The notes beneath the pieces were generated by a model. That model ran no database searches, had not been told where the DNA came from, and worked only from the letters and a program-made list of their open reading frames with translations. Both the position numbers and the translations under genes were made by a program. A stretch of DNA of 53,542 nucleotides from Nostoc sp. NOS(2021). Its GTDB lineage: Bacteria > Cyanobacteriota > Cyanobacteriia > Cyanobacteriales > Nostocaceae. Of this stretch, positions 1 through 8,873 are shown in pieces. Numbering within the stretch: the first letter of the stretch is position 1; every line of letters begins with the position of its first letter. The stretch is from the NCBI RefSeq assembly GCF_017115025.1, contig NZ_JABXKM010000118.1, forward strand, positions 1-53,542, read 5' to 3'.

Positions 1-63
1 CTTGTGTGTACACCGTAGCCCCTTGTAGGGGAGGGGTTGGGCGAGAGGTCAAAGCGGTGTCAT

Positions 64-1134
64 TCATTGCAAACTCTCCACATACTGCAAAAAAGTTCGG
101 TAACATAATTGCATCAGTTTGCGAGGATGTCCGCCACTTTCTTGGATGAGTTGGATGATTTCTTCTTCAGTAAAACTCACTGAAGTTCTAGCTAGACGGT
201 TGGTAATAAAAGCACGCATAGTAGCTTCATCCCAAGGATGAATGTGTTCCTCTTGGCAAATACCTGCCAACGGAGAAGTATTACCTTGCTCCTGACTATC
301 GTTAAAAAGGTTGTTCAGAGGTTCGGTGGCAGCTAAAATCAGCTTCAACGGAGCATTACTTCCTTCGGCTAAACCGCGCAAATAATCCCTTATGTTGCGA
401 GTAAAACCTTCGCCTGTAAGTTTTGCTACATTGTCTATAGCCAATAGTATTTTACAACTTCGCAAATTGCGGGTTAATTGATAGTCTTTACTTTCGGGTA
501 TACCAATCTCGCAGCACAAATCACTATAAAATTGACTTTCATTATGAAGTAAATTCAGGTCTAAGAAAACTGGCTGACGTTTAACGTTTAGACGAGTTTC
601 TGCTTCTTGGCAAATCATCCATAACAGCGAGGATTTACCGATTCCCTCCTCCCCAATTAAAACGACACTACTACCGCTATTTAGTACCTCAAATACTCGC
701 TGGATTTCGCCCTCTCGGTCAAAGAATAGATCCCTTTCTTCGACTCTGCCATTAAATGGAATGAAGGGATTATGATTTCGCTGTAATAGATTATCTGACT
801 GTGGTTCATCTCCTTGTGCTAGATTAATTGGTTCTACAATTGCTTGTTGGGAAGGTAAAGTTGTTTCTAAATGCTGTTGATAATGATATTTAATTTGATT
901 TTTAAAATTTCTCTTATTAACTTTTATCCCTAAATCTTTTGTAATCTTTTTGCATAAATTTGCACCTGCATCTCTCAAATATTGCTCAGAGAGAAAAGTC
1001 TGAGTAGCAATATTTGAATAAGTCTGATTTTCCCAGATTGCTAAAAAAAGCTTTTCTTCCAATTCATTTAAGACTTGATTAGTCTTTTTAGCAAACAGCG
1101 CATTAATGAATGCTAACGCTTGTTTTGAGTCCAT
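64..1134 (-). CDS. vMAP-type HTH / P-loop ATPase (orphan)
   Basis: 356 residues. Residues 1-90 resemble, from memory of the family, the N-terminal helix-turn-helix domain of vWA-MoxR associated proteins (vMAP), with the helical pattern 'QTYSNIATQTFLSEQYLRDA'. A low-complexity linker (about 92-125) leads to an AAA/STAND-like ATPase domain with Walker A GEEGIGKSS (161-169) and Walker B ILLAIDN (229-235). The C-terminal helical part (about 290-345) resembles the lid/winged-helix region of AAA_16 ATPases. Such proteins are thought to be NTP-driven switches in signalling or conflict systems, but no vWA, MoxR, protease or other effector gene lies next to it here, so its output is unknown. The start is the ATG at 1134; translation runs leftward. 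The ATPase fold is a confident call, the vMAP assignment moderate and the role inferred. Confidence 0.8.
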   Translation of the reverse strand: MDSKQALAFINALFAKKTNQVLNELEEKLFLAIWENQTYSNIATQTFLSEQYLRDAGANLCKKITKDLGIKVNKRNFKNQIKYHYQQHLETTLPSQQAIVEPINLAQGDEPQSDNLLQRNHNPFIPFNGRVEERDLFFDREGEIQRVFEVLNSGSSVVLIGEEGIGKSSLLWMICQEAETRLNVKRQPVFLDLNLLHNESQFYSDLCCEIGIPESKDYQLTRNLRSCKILLAIDNVAKLTGEGFTRNIRDYLRGLAEGSNAPLKLILAATEPLNNLFNDSQEQGNTSPLAGICQEEHIHPWDEATMRAFITNRLARTSVSFTEEEIIQLIQESGGHPRKLMQLCYRTFLQYVESLQ

Positions 1135-1324
1135 TAGGCGTAATTGAATTGGCAGAGCAAAGTAAAAATCAGCCAGTAGTGTAATACTTTACCCTACAAA
1201 GCTACATTTGCCTACTTTCCCTTACAACAATTTAATCACTCAAACTTCCTACTAGCGCCTACCTATAGAGTCTGTGTCTCAAGTGATGATGGTGTTACAG
1301 CACAAAAGTTGAGGAGTTTGAGAA

Positions 1325-1867
1325 ATGACAACTTTTAGACAACAGCTTGCACTTGCTCTTATCGCTGCCACCGCCACCATAGTAGCTGCCGGAGTGCCTG
1401 CCATAATGGGGCTTGGCAACAAATCTTCTCTAGAGCCACCCTCTGTCACCGCCACTTCTACAACGTGTGATAAAGTTACTGTGGCTAAAGTATGCGTTGA
1501 TAATCTTACAGTGCAGTTTAATAGCAACGAACCTCAGCAAGTAAAAAATCGCGATCGCATACCTCTAAAAGCTGGAGATACTCTAAGATTATCAAACCTA
1601 ACCTATTGCATACCATCTAAAGCTCCAGTCAATCGAGTAGAAGTAAAAGTTTATCTGTTTCTAAATGGAGTTGAGAGTTATAAAAATGGACTTTTCACTC
1701 CTAGTAACTTCCCGATTAATGCTGCTTGTCATAATATTGGTAATTTTCAAAAAACTTGGACGCTTAAACCAGGACAGCACCGAGTTAGCATACCCATTAT
1801 CAAATATGTTGGCAGCAACAGAATTGTTGACAGTAGTTTCTACTTTAACTTGGATGTTGGACGGTAA
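1325..1867 (+). CDS. hypothetical secreted or membrane-anchored protein
   Basis: 180 residues. The N-terminus has one hydrophobic segment (about 7-30, rich in Ala/Ile/Val) that could be a signal peptide or anchor. Four cysteines (48, 57, 95, 135) in the remainder could form disulfides outside the cytoplasm, and the rest is beta-rich in appearance. A GAGGAG ribosome binding site lies about 8 bases before the ATG, which supports this start. I do not recognise a named family. Open frames in the opposite strand and in frame +3 over the same bases are shadows. Confidence 0.7.
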   Translation: MTTFRQQLALALIAATATIVAAGVPAIMGLGNKSSLEPPSVTATSTTCDKVTVAKVCVDNLTVQFNSNEPQQVKNRDRIPLKAGDTLRLSNLTYCIPSKAPVNRVEVKVYLFLNGVESYKNGLFTPSNFPINAACHNIGNFQKTWTLKPGQHRVSIPIIKYVGSNRIVDSSFYFNLDVGR

Positions 1868-1908
1868 TTTCAGTCTTCTATTTAAAAGCGAAAGAGAGTG
1901 ATATTTTT

Positions 1909-2508
1909 ATGGCTTACAGCGACTTTAGTTTAGCTAAAGCAAAACAAGAGTTTAGTTTAACCACATTAGAAAAACGCGATATTTTCGCTGCTGTTCCTGA
2001 ATTAACAGCGAGTAATTTACTTGCAGAAACACTCAATTATAACCTGGAGATCGCTTTAGGTAGTAATAATTAAAAAGCTCGTTCTGAGTTAATTATTGCT
2101 CCAATTTTAGTGGATTTACGCAGACAATTACGAGAACAAATTGGTTTATTTTCTGGGGTAGATTTCACTGTCGATAATAGCAAAGGATTAAACGGTACTT
2201 GCGATTTTATTATTACTAAATCTCCAGAAATTCTAATTTTGACAGCCCCAGTAATTACAGTTGTAGAAGCTAAAAAAGAGAATATTAATGCGGGTTTGGG
2301 TCAGTGTGCAGCAGAAATGGTAGCAGCCCAAATTTTTAATGAGCAAGCTGCAACTGAGATTAAAACAATTTACGGAGCAGTCACAACTGGCAGTATTTGG
2401 CAATTCCTCAAACTAGAAGAACAAACATTGACCATAGATTTAAGCGAATATTATCTCAAAGATGTGAATAAAATTCTTGGTATTTTAGCAAGTGGTATTT
2501 CTCAATAA
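1909..2508 (+). pseudogene. hypothetical protein, interrupted by one in-frame stop
   Basis: An ATG at 1909 opens a frame that reads 54 codons, meets TAA at 2071-2073, and continues in the same frame without further stops to the TAA at 2506-2508. Together the two parts give an about 199-residue protein. The first part (starting MAYSDFSLAKAKQEF) and the second part (ending ILASGISQ) read as one polypeptide, so a single substitution such as GAA or CAA to TAA is the simplest cause. The second part contains [10 protein letters not shown] followed by VVEAKK, an arrangement like the D...(D/E)xK core of PD-(D/E)xK nucleases, but this is only a suggestion. The C-terminal piece could be re-initiated at the GTG at 2110. 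A sequencing error is the alternative explanation. Confidence 0.72.
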
Positions 2509-2531
2509 AATTAACAAAATGTCAAGCAGCT

Positions 2532-2552
2532 TAATACCGAATTCGCGGATCT
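2532..2552 (-). repeat. relic of a permease 3' end (partner of 2991-3011)
   Basis: These 21 bases match 2991-3011 with one mismatch. The second copy is the last codons of the ABC permease gene. Read on the minus strand the relic also spells D-P-R-I-R-Y followed by a stop (TAA instead of TAG). It looks like the surviving tail of a second DppB/DppC-type gene or the edge of a short duplication. The segment between the two copies holds a small membrane-protein gene and palindromic repeats. Confidence 0.6.
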
Positions 2553-2560
2553 TTTCTTTA

Positions 2561-2815
2561 TCATAAATGGGTTTGTTTAGATTGTCTCAATAACCGAACC
2601 AGTACTTTTCCTGTAATAATTGCATTTACAAAACCAAAAACAATCCCAAAAAGAGGCAATGGAAGACCAAACATATCGCTTGCGTGAGATGATGGTATAC
2701 CGAAAAAAGAACCTATTGCATTAAAAATAGGAGAGCCTATTATTATAGTAAATACTACAGTCCAACCTAGACTCCAACTTAGAGACCAACTTACAGTAGT
2801 AGTGATTATCCACAA
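2561..2815 (-). CDS. small hypothetical membrane protein
   Basis: 84 residues with two hydrophobic stretches (about 5-35 and 50-75) and a basic C-terminus (RLLRQSKQTHL), so probably a two-pass inner-membrane protein. I do not recognise the family. It sits between two copies of a permease-tail repeat, about 170 bases downstream of the ABC permease and on the same strand. It may be a remnant of a larger membrane protein. Its reality rests on length and hydrophobic pattern only. Confidence 0.4.
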   Translation of the reverse strand: MWIITTTVSWSLSWSLGWTVVFTIIIGSPIFNAIGSFFGIPSSHASDMFGLPLPLFGIVFGFVNAIITGKVLVRLLRQSKQTHL

Positions 2816-2849
2816 GCAATTTACAGAAAAATTCTTTCTAATTAAGACC

Positions 2850-2940
2850 TAACCCCCAGCCCCTTCCCTACGAGGGAAGGGGAGTAAGATTCAAAGCCTT
2901 TCTCATTTTAGGAGAGAGGTTTGGAGAGAGGTCAAAGTAA
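2850..2940. repeat. palindromic C/G-run intergenic repeat
   Basis: This is a typical Nostocales intergenic repeat with a perfect 10-bp stem (2860-2869 with 2873-2882) around a three-base loop, followed by a purine-rich tail with GGAGAGAGGT-like blocks. It lies downstream of the permease gene and may act as a transcription terminator or mRNA end. Confidence 0.55.
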
Positions 2941-2989
2941 ACAAAAAACGCTATATTTACGAATTACGAATTATTTTAATAACTCTTTA

Positions 2990-4015
2990 CTAATACCGAA
3001 TTCGTGGATCTACATAAGCATTTAAAATATCAATTAAAATGCTGGCACTCACAACGATCGCACCAAAAAACACTAGCACTCCCTGGACTGTGGGATAATC
3101 GCGATCGGCGATCGCTTGATACAGTCGATTGGCTAACCCAGGCCAAGAAAATGTTACCTCTGTCAAAATCGCTCCACCTAACAGAGACGCAAAGGTTAAT
3201 CCCAAGACTGTAATTACTGGGATTAGCGCATTTTTTAAGGCATGGGAGGCTAAAATCTTATTTTCACCAATACCTCTGGCTCTAGCGGCTTCTACATAAT
3301 CTGCTTGCAAAGTTTGCTTTAAATTCACTCTTACAATTCGCTCAAAAATCCCACTGAGCAAAATTCCTAGTGTGAGGCTCGGTAAAGCCAGATGATGCAA
3401 AGATATGAAAAACTGGGTGAAGTTTCCACCGAGTAAGCTATCAATTGTATACAATCCTGTGACAGTCGTGGGAGCCGGAAGATTGGGCGGAAAGCGGTTG
3501 GAATTAGGAAACCAACCCAATTGGACTGAGAAAATCAACTGCAAAAGCATTCCCGCCCAAAACATCGGGAGTGCGTAGGTGATGATACCAAATAAGCGCC
3601 CACCGACATCAAAATATGTTCCAGGACGGGAAGCCGAAAGAGTCCCAACCCCAATTCCAACGAGGAGTGCAATCGCCATACTACATACTGCTAACTCCAC
3701 CGTCGCCGGAAAATATTGCCCAATTATGTCCCAAACATTCTCTCCCCGACTCATTAAAGAGGTTCCTAAGTCAAAGCGCAGTATGCTTCCCAAATAGTTT
3801 AGGTACTGTAGCCACAGGGGAAGGTTTAAACCGAGTTGTTTTCGCAATTCTTCTTTAGCAGCTTCTGGCGCACGTCCACCAAGAATTGCATCTGCTGGAT
3901 CTCCTGGTGTTGCTCTTAGTAAGAGAAATACAATGGTGATAATCGTTAATAGCTGAAGTGGCGCGAGAAGCAACCGAGAAACAATGTAATATTGTAAAGC
4001 TTTAGAGCGAGACAT
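2990..4015 (-). CDS. ABC transporter permease, DppB family (peptide/nickel type)
   Basis: 341 residues. This is a binding-protein-dependent transport permease of the dipeptide/oligopeptide/nickel class. The N-terminal helix is followed by RATPGDP, the hallmark of DppB/OppB/NikB subunits. There are about six membrane segments and the cytoplasmic EAA loop (DYVEAARARGIGENKI) that docks on the ATPase. The C-terminus ends in DPRIRY as usual for the family, and length is normal. The substrate-binding protein gene lies just upstream on the same strand (gap about 108 bases, filled with heptamer repeats), so the two are probably co-transcribed. No second permease or ATPase gene is present here; those subunits must be encoded elsewhere. 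The substrate cannot be deduced. Confidence 0.92.
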   Translation of the reverse strand: MSRSKALQYYIVSRLLLAPLQLLTIITIVFLLLRATPGDPADAILGGRAPEAAKEELRKQLGLNLPLWLQYLNYLGSILRFDLGTSLMSRGENVWDIIGQYFPATVELAVCSMAIALLVGIGVGTLSASRPGTYFDVGGRLFGIITYALPMFWAGMLLQLIFSVQLGWFPNSNRFPPNLPAPTTVTGLYTIDSLLGGNFTQFFISLHHLALPSLTLGILLSGIFERIVRVNLKQTLQADYVEAARARGIGENKILASHALKNALIPVITVLGLTFASLLGGAILTEVTFSWPGLANRLYQAIADRDYPTVQGVLVFFGAIVVSASILIDILNAYVDPRIRY

Positions 4016-4021
4016 ATTTTA

Positions 4022-4048
4022 GTCATTTGTCATTTGTCATTTGTCATT
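4022..4048. repeat. heptamer short tandem repeat (TCATTTG)n
   Basis: The 7-base unit TCATTTG (in places read as GTCATTT) is repeated about four times just upstream of the permease start. It continues into a GGGCAT-type sequence whose inverted match lies near 4108-4122 (ATGCCCAATGCCC). Short heptamer arrays of this kind are common between genes of heterocystous cyanobacteria. Confidence 0.8.
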
Positions 4049-4123
4049 GGGCATCGGTTATTAATTATTCTTCTCCTACCCTGCGGAATGTGGGCTACAT
4101 CTCCACTATGCCCAATGCCCAAG

Positions 4124-5776
4124 TTATTTTTTAATTGTCTGGTAAACCAGAATTTGGGTAGGGTTAAGTTGTACGCTACTAACACCTTTTTGGGCAAATA
4201 CATAGTCTTTGTTTTGCCATAAGGGAACGTAAGGTACATCAGTAGTTACTTGCGTTTGAATTTCTGTAAAAATTTTCTGACGCGCTTCGGGGTTTTGTTC
4301 CTTGCGTTGCTGATCAATCAGTTTATTCATGGCTTCGCTATAGTAAAACGAACCCTGAGTTTGACTGGCTCCATCTTCGCATCCTTTCGCAACTGAACCT
4401 TTGCCACAAGACAAAAACGGCTGGACGTAATTATCTGGGTCTAAAAAGTCTGGATACCAATCAAGTAAAGCTGCTGGATATAATCCTTTGGAGATGTCTT
4501 TAAAAAAGGTAGGGCCTTCGGCGGGGGTAACTTCAAATTGCAGTATTCCATCCATTTTGACATCAACAAGAGATTTGAGTGTCTGTGCTGCCAAACTACG
4601 AGTAGGCGAACTAGAAGGATACCAAATTTGCACTTTTGCGGGATTTTCTTTGGAGAAACCAGCAGTAGTTAACAATTTTTTAGCTTGCTCAAAGTTAGCA
4701 TCGCCATATTTATCTTTGAATAATGGCACAGAAACTTTAAACGTCGTGGGAATCATGCTATAAAGCGGATTTGCTTGACCAAGTAACACTCGCTCGTTTA
4801 AAAGTGGACGGTCAATTATGGATGCGATCGCTTGTCTTACCTCTAATTTATCTAAAGGCTGTTGATTCCGGTTTAATACCAGATAACTTACTACACTACC
4901 CTCCGCAGCGATCGCTTGCCAATCCCCTTTTTTGGCACCTTCTTCCAAGCTGCGAGTTTGATCTGGTTGCAGGGAAAGATAAGCTACATCGACTGCGCCT
5001 GTACGGAAAGCATTAAACAAATTAACCGGACTAGTTTGAATTTGGACGTTAACACCCTTGTTTGCTGGTTTTTCTCCCCAATACTTATCAAACGCATCAA
5101 ATCGCAGTGAATCGGTGCCATACTGCGCTAACTTGTAAGGGCCAGTCCCCACAAAGATATTCGGCTTGAATTTCCCAGCACCAACTTCGTAAGCTTTTGG
5201 CGAAACTGCACATATTCCAGGAAACGCCAGCAGTGAAGGAAAGGCTGAAAAGGGCTTTTTCAGCTTAATTGTTAACTCATACTCGCCTGTACTTTTTGCA
5301 GAATCTACTATATCACCTAGTAAGAATGAGGGTTTTCCTTTATTTTCAATAAATCGCTGGATGGTAAATGCCATTGCTTGGGCGTTGAAGGGAGTGCCAT
5401 CGTGATAAACTACTCCCTGACGTAGGGGGATGGTATAAGTTAAGCCATCTTGACTGACTTTCGGTAATGCTGTAGCTAGCTGGGGCTTAATTTCCGTGCT
5501 TCCTGATTCGTAGGTGTAGAGGCGATCGCTCATATTAAACACCAAGCCTATAGATCCTAACTCATAAGCATCAGCCGGATCAAGGGTTCTTGGCTTTGCT
5601 GTTGTACCTATAGTAATACGACCATCACCTGTAGGGCTATTTACAGAACCGGATGGTGGGGTAGAAGGCTGTGGACGAGGAGCGCAACTAACAACCAAAA
5701 ATAAACATAGACAGAACAAAGATAGGAATTGTGTAATCCGATCCCACCGTTTCACGGACAAGGAAAACCAGGTCAT
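4124..5776 (-). CDS. ABC transporter substrate-binding lipoprotein (SBP_bac_5 family)
   Basis: 550 residues. The N-terminus has a hydrophobic signal and lipobox (LVVSC, Cys31), so the mature protein should be a membrane-anchored periplasmic binding protein. It has the peptide/nickel-binding family 5 layout: RITIGTTAKPRTLDPADAYE at the start of the mature region, then LRQGVVYHDGTPFNA (the DG-x-PF signature), and FDKYWG in the middle. It feeds the DppB-type permease encoded directly downstream. In cyanobacteria such proteins bind peptides or other small molecules; the ligand is not predictable from sequence alone. The start ATG at 5776 gives a plausible signal peptide. Confidence 0.92.
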   Translation of the reverse strand: MTWFSLSVKRWDRITQFLSLFCLCLFLVVSCAPRPQPSTPPSGSVNSPTGDGRITIGTTAKPRTLDPADAYELGSIGLVFNMSDRLYTYESGSTEIKPQLATALPKVSQDGLTYTIPLRQGVVYHDGTPFNAQAMAFTIQRFIENKGKPSFLLGDIVDSAKSTGEYELTIKLKKPFSAFPSLLAFPGICAVSPKAYEVGAGKFKPNIFVGTGPYKLAQYGTDSLRFDAFDKYWGEKPANKGVNVQIQTSPVNLFNAFRTGAVDVAYLSLQPDQTRSLEEGAKKGDWQAIAAEGSVVSYLVLNRNQQPLDKLEVRQAIASIIDRPLLNERVLLGQANPLYSMIPTTFKVSVPLFKDKYGDANFEQAKKLLTTAGFSKENPAKVQIWYPSSSPTRSLAAQTLKSLVDVKMDGILQFEVTPAEGPTFFKDISKGLYPAALLDWYPDFLDPDNYVQPFLSCGKGSVAKGCEDGASQTQGSFYYSEAMNKLIDQQRKEQNPEARQKIFTEIQTQVTTDVPYVPLWQNKDYVFAQKGVSSVQLNPTQILVYQTIKK

Positions 5777-6069
5777 ACAGTTAAATTTTATGTAATGAGC
5801 GGTCAGTGGTTATACTATATCTTCGCTAGTTTTATAGCATATTCTACAATTAATTACTAATTTACCCACTTTTAATACAGGGTTTTACTCCAATAAATAG
5901 ATATATTTGGGATTATTAAATAATAATTGTAAATCAGGACTTGTCTTATTAAAACGTGGGCAATATTTAAATAGCCTTCATTTAAAATATCATTAGTTAT
6001 ACATTAACAAATGATATATGTAAGATATGGTAAATAGGAAATAGAAAGTCCAAAAGTGAGACTAAGATC

Positions 6070-6396
6070 GTGAAGTATTTCTTTCTATCTGAGGGATGGG
6101 CAGTTGCAAGAGTCTGGGCATCTGATGGACTCTGGCAAATAACTGCATGGCGACGCCAACCAGATATTCAGCGAATGAATATTTGTTTAGTCGAACAAAA
6201 TGAATTGCTATGGCTTTATCGAGTTGAAGAAGCCGTTTTAACCGTCGAAGTCAAGCCAACAACACCAGTAATTGCTAGTCAGACCATCGGTCAAGTAGTA
6301 CTCAAGCGTCTGATGAGCGCCGAACAGGTAATCGAACGCCTGGGTACAGCTGAGGCGAAGTGTCAATTGCAAAATATCCAGTTGGTAGTTCAGTAG
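6070..6396 (+). CDS. hypothetical protein
   Basis: 108 residues from a GTG start. It is cytoplasmic by composition, with no signal or membrane segment and several tryptophans in the first 50 residues. It looks like a small folded cyanobacterial conserved protein, but I do not recognise a family. It is preceded by about 290 A/T-rich bases without a gene and followed by the repeat GGGCATTGGGCATTGGGCAT (6397-6416). No strong Shine-Dalgarno sequence decides the start. Confidence 0.6.
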   Translation: MKYFFLSEGWAVARVWASDGLWQITAWRRQPDIQRMNICLVEQNELLWLYRVEEAVLTVEVKPTTPVIASQTIGQVVLKRLMSAEQVIERLGTAEAKCQLQNIQLVVQ

Positions 6397-6750
6397 GGCA
6401 TTGGGCATTGGGCATGGAAAAGAGACAAGGGAGAGACTTGTTGAATAATTCCCCCTTGTCTCCCCCACTCCCGTCGTCAAGAAAATATAAGCAAATTAAA
6501 TCTGTGACGGGGATTGGTAGCGAAAAAACTTGGAGATGCTACGCGATCGCATCAATTTACACGCTTGCAAACAATTCCATCAATAGTTACACTTTTTAAA
6601 ACATTCTCATTTTTGCTTGGCGATGGCTACCCTACAAGGTAAACCTCCCGAAGCGAGTAAGCATTGCCAAAGCACCCACGCTGTCTGACTTATAAGACTA
6701 AGCTGTGGTAATACTCTGGCTCTGGCAATAACAAAAAACAAGAGAGAGTT

Positions 6751-6779
6751 TTATGAGTGGCGATTTTCGTCTCTCATAA
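6751..6779 (+). promoter_or_regulatory. 5'-UTR hairpin upstream of psbB
   Basis: A 13-bp stem with two mismatches (6751-6763 with 6767-6779) closes a TTT loop, 53 bases before the psbB start. It is followed by a very strong ribosome binding site, GAGGAGGAG at 6816-6824, eight bases ahead of the ATG. The hairpin may stabilise the psbB mRNA or affect translation; that role is inferred. Confidence 0.5.
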
Positions 6780-6832
6780 CCTCAGTAAGAAAATTGCTTT
6801 GTAAACTAACTCATCGAGGAGGAGCGTAGTCA

Positions 6833-8362
6833 ATGGGACTACCCTGGTACCGAGTACATACAGTCGTTCTGAATGATCCAGGGCGACTGATTTCTGTACA
6901 CTTAATGCACACAGCCTTAGTAGCAGGCTGGGCTGGTTCGATGGCACTCTACGAACTGGCTGTTTTTGACCCTAGCGATCCGATTCTCAACCCGATGTGG
7001 CGTCAAGGGATGTTTGTTCTGCCCTTCATGTCACGTTTGGGCGTCACCCAATCTTGGGGTGGTTGGAACGTTACTGGTGGCCCGTCAAGTGATCCTGGCT
7101 TCTGGTCATTTGAAGGGGTTGCTGCTGCTCACATTGTTCTTTCCGGTCTTTTGTTCCTAGCCGCAGTTTGGCACTGGGTTTATTGGGATTTGGAACTCTT
7201 TAGAGATCCCCGCACTGGTGAACCCGCCCTAGACTTGCCGAAGATGTTTGGCATTCATCTGTTCTTATCTGGTCTACTTTGTTTTGGGTTTGGTGCTTTT
7301 CACCTCACCGGACTATTTGGCCCGGGGATATGGGTTTCTGATCCCTATGGTATAACTGGCGCCGCGCAGGCAGTAGCACCAGAATGGGGCCCAGATGGTT
7401 TTAACCCATACAACCCTGGTGGCATTGTGGCTCACCACATTGCGGCTGGTGTTGTTGGTATTATTGCAGGCTTATTCCACCTCACAGTCAGACCCCCCGA
7501 ACGGCTCTACAAAGCCCTACGGATGGGGAACATTGAAACAGTACTTTCTAGCAGTATTGCAGCAGTCTTCTTTGCTGCTTTCGTTGTTGCTGGTACTATG
7601 TGGTACGGTAACGCCGCCACACCCATCGAATTGTTTGGCCCTACCCGCTATCAATGGGATCAAAGCTACTTCCGTCAGGAAATTGATCGTCGCGTTCAAA
7701 CTAGCGTTGCTCAAGGTGCAAGCCTAACGGAAGCTTGGTCGCAGATTCCTGAAAAGCTGGCTTTCTACGATTACGTCGGCAATAGTCCCGCTAAAGGCGG
7801 TCTATTCCGTACAGGGCCGATGGTCAAGGGTGATGGCATTGCCCAGTCTTGGCAAGGTCACGCCGTATTCAAAGATTCTGAAGGACGGGAATTGACCGTG
7901 CGTCGTCTCCCCAACTTCTTTGAAACCTTCCCAGTGGTCTTGACCGACGCAGATGGAATTGTCCGCGCTGACATTCCCTTCCGTCGGGCAGAATCTAAGT
8001 ATAGCTTTGAGCAATCTGGTGTCACCGTTAGTTTCTACGGTGGCAATCTGAATGGTAAGACCTTTACAGAGCCAGCTGATGTGAAGAAGTATGCCCGTAA
8101 GGCTCAAGGGGGTGAAATCTTTGAATTTGACCGAGAAACCTTGAACTCTGATGGTGTATTCCGCACCAGTCCTAGAGGTTGGTTTACCTTTGGACATGCC
8201 GTATTTGCTCTGCTGTTCTTCTTTGGTCATCTCTGGCATGGCGCTCGGACAATCTACCGAGACGTATTTGCTGGTGTTGATGCGGATTTAGAAGAGCAAG
8301 TTGAGTGGGGTCTGTTCCAGAAAGTGGGTGACAAGTCAACCCGCAGGAAGGAAGCTCTCTAA
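6833..8362 (+). CDS. psbB: photosystem II CP47 core antenna protein
   Basis: 509 residues, the normal length for CP47. It starts [18 protein letters not shown] as in other cyanobacteria and plants. Six transmembrane helices carry the chlorophyll-ligating histidines (for example [67 protein letters not shown]). The large lumenal loop between helices 5 and 6 spans about residues 260-445. CP47 binds about 16 chlorophylls and passes excitation to the D1-D2 reaction centre. psbT follows 112 bases downstream and is probably co-transcribed. Confidence 0.99.
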   Translation: MGLPWYRVHTVVLNDPGRLISVHLMHTALVAGWAGSMALYELAVFDPSDPILNPMWRQGMFVLPFMSRLGVTQSWGGWNVTGGPSSDPGFWSFEGVAAAHIVLSGLLFLAAVWHWVYWDLELFRDPRTGEPALDLPKMFGIHLFLSGLLCFGFGAFHLTGLFGPGIWVSDPYGITGAAQAVAPEWGPDGFNPYNPGGIVAHHIAAGVVGIIAGLFHLTVRPPERLYKALRMGNIETVLSSSIAAVFFAAFVVAGTMWYGNAATPIELFGPTRYQWDQSYFRQEIDRRVQTSVAQGASLTEAWSQIPEKLAFYDYVGNSPAKGGLFRTGPMVKGDGIAQSWQGHAVFKDSEGRELTVRRLPNFFETFPVVLTDADGIVRADIPFRRAESKYSFEQSGVTVSFYGGNLNGKTFTEPADVKKYARKAQGGEIFEFDRETLNSDGVFRTSPRGWFTFGHAVFALLFFFGHLWHGARTIYRDVFAGVDADLEEQVEWGLFQKVGDKSTRRKEAL

Positions 8363-8365
8363 TTT

Positions 8366-8440
8366 CAGTGCTGAGTTCTGAGTGCTGAGTTCCGAGTTAA
8401 GGCTCTGACTCAGCACTCAGATAACTCAGCACTCAGAACT
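8366..8440. repeat. inverted repeat between psbB and psbT
   Basis: Left arm (about 8367-8391) with repeated CTGAGTG/CTGAGTT heptamers is complementary to a right arm (about 8408-8440) with ACTCAGCACTCAG units. Together they can form a long imperfect hairpin in the psbB-psbT message. It is probably a heptamer-array type repeat that has become palindromic. Confidence 0.7.
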
Positions 8441-8474
8441 TTAATTACTGGCTCGATAGGCAGGAAATCTTAAT

Positions 8475-8579
8475 ATGGAAAGCGTTGCGTACATCTTGAT
8501 TTTTACTCTGTGTATAGGTACTATCTTTTTTGCGATCGCATTTCGCGAACCCCCTCGTTTTGAGAAAAAAGATAAGTAG
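8475..8579 (+). CDS. psbT: photosystem II protein T
   Basis: A 34-residue gene too short for most ORF calls. It starts MESVAYILIFTLCIGTIFFA, with one transmembrane helix (about 4-23) and the conserved tail FREPPR. PsbT sits at the PSII dimer interface near D1 and the QA site and helps repair and dimer stability. The position directly after psbB is the conserved psbB-psbT order. The terminator-like hairpin at 8614-8653 closes the unit. Confidence 0.97.
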   Translation: MESVAYILIFTLCIGTIFFAIAFREPPRFEKKDK

Positions 8580-8613
8580 ATCCTATTCCCAGACCTTTAA
8601 GCGGATTTAATCT

Positions 8614-8653
8614 TAATATCCGTTGCTACTAAGCATGGTAGCAACGGATATTA
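8614..8653 (+). terminator. hairpin downstream of psbT
   Basis: A perfect 16-bp stem (8614-8629 with 8638-8653) with an eight-base loop lies 34 bases after the psbT stop and is followed by T-rich sequence (TGTGTTTGTCCTTTG). It is likely the 3' end of the psbB-psbT transcript. Confidence 0.75.
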
Positions 8654-8873
8654 TTGTGTTTGTCCTTTGTTGGTTTTAACTACTAAGTAAATGACCAATC
8701 ATTTTAATATTGTGATATAATTTCCAATCTTGGGAGTAGATATGTGTTAATACTAGCTTTTCTGCGCTAGGATGAAAAAGGATGTTAAGTGTAAGCTGCT
8801 ATAAAAGCGCTTGCATAGCACATCGCGCTTGTCGCACAACCTTTACGGAGACTAGAACCAGGAACAAATCAGC

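Noticed and set aside
7802..8239. 145-codon minus-strand frame in psbB
   Set aside because: Shadow of the highly conserved CP47 gene.
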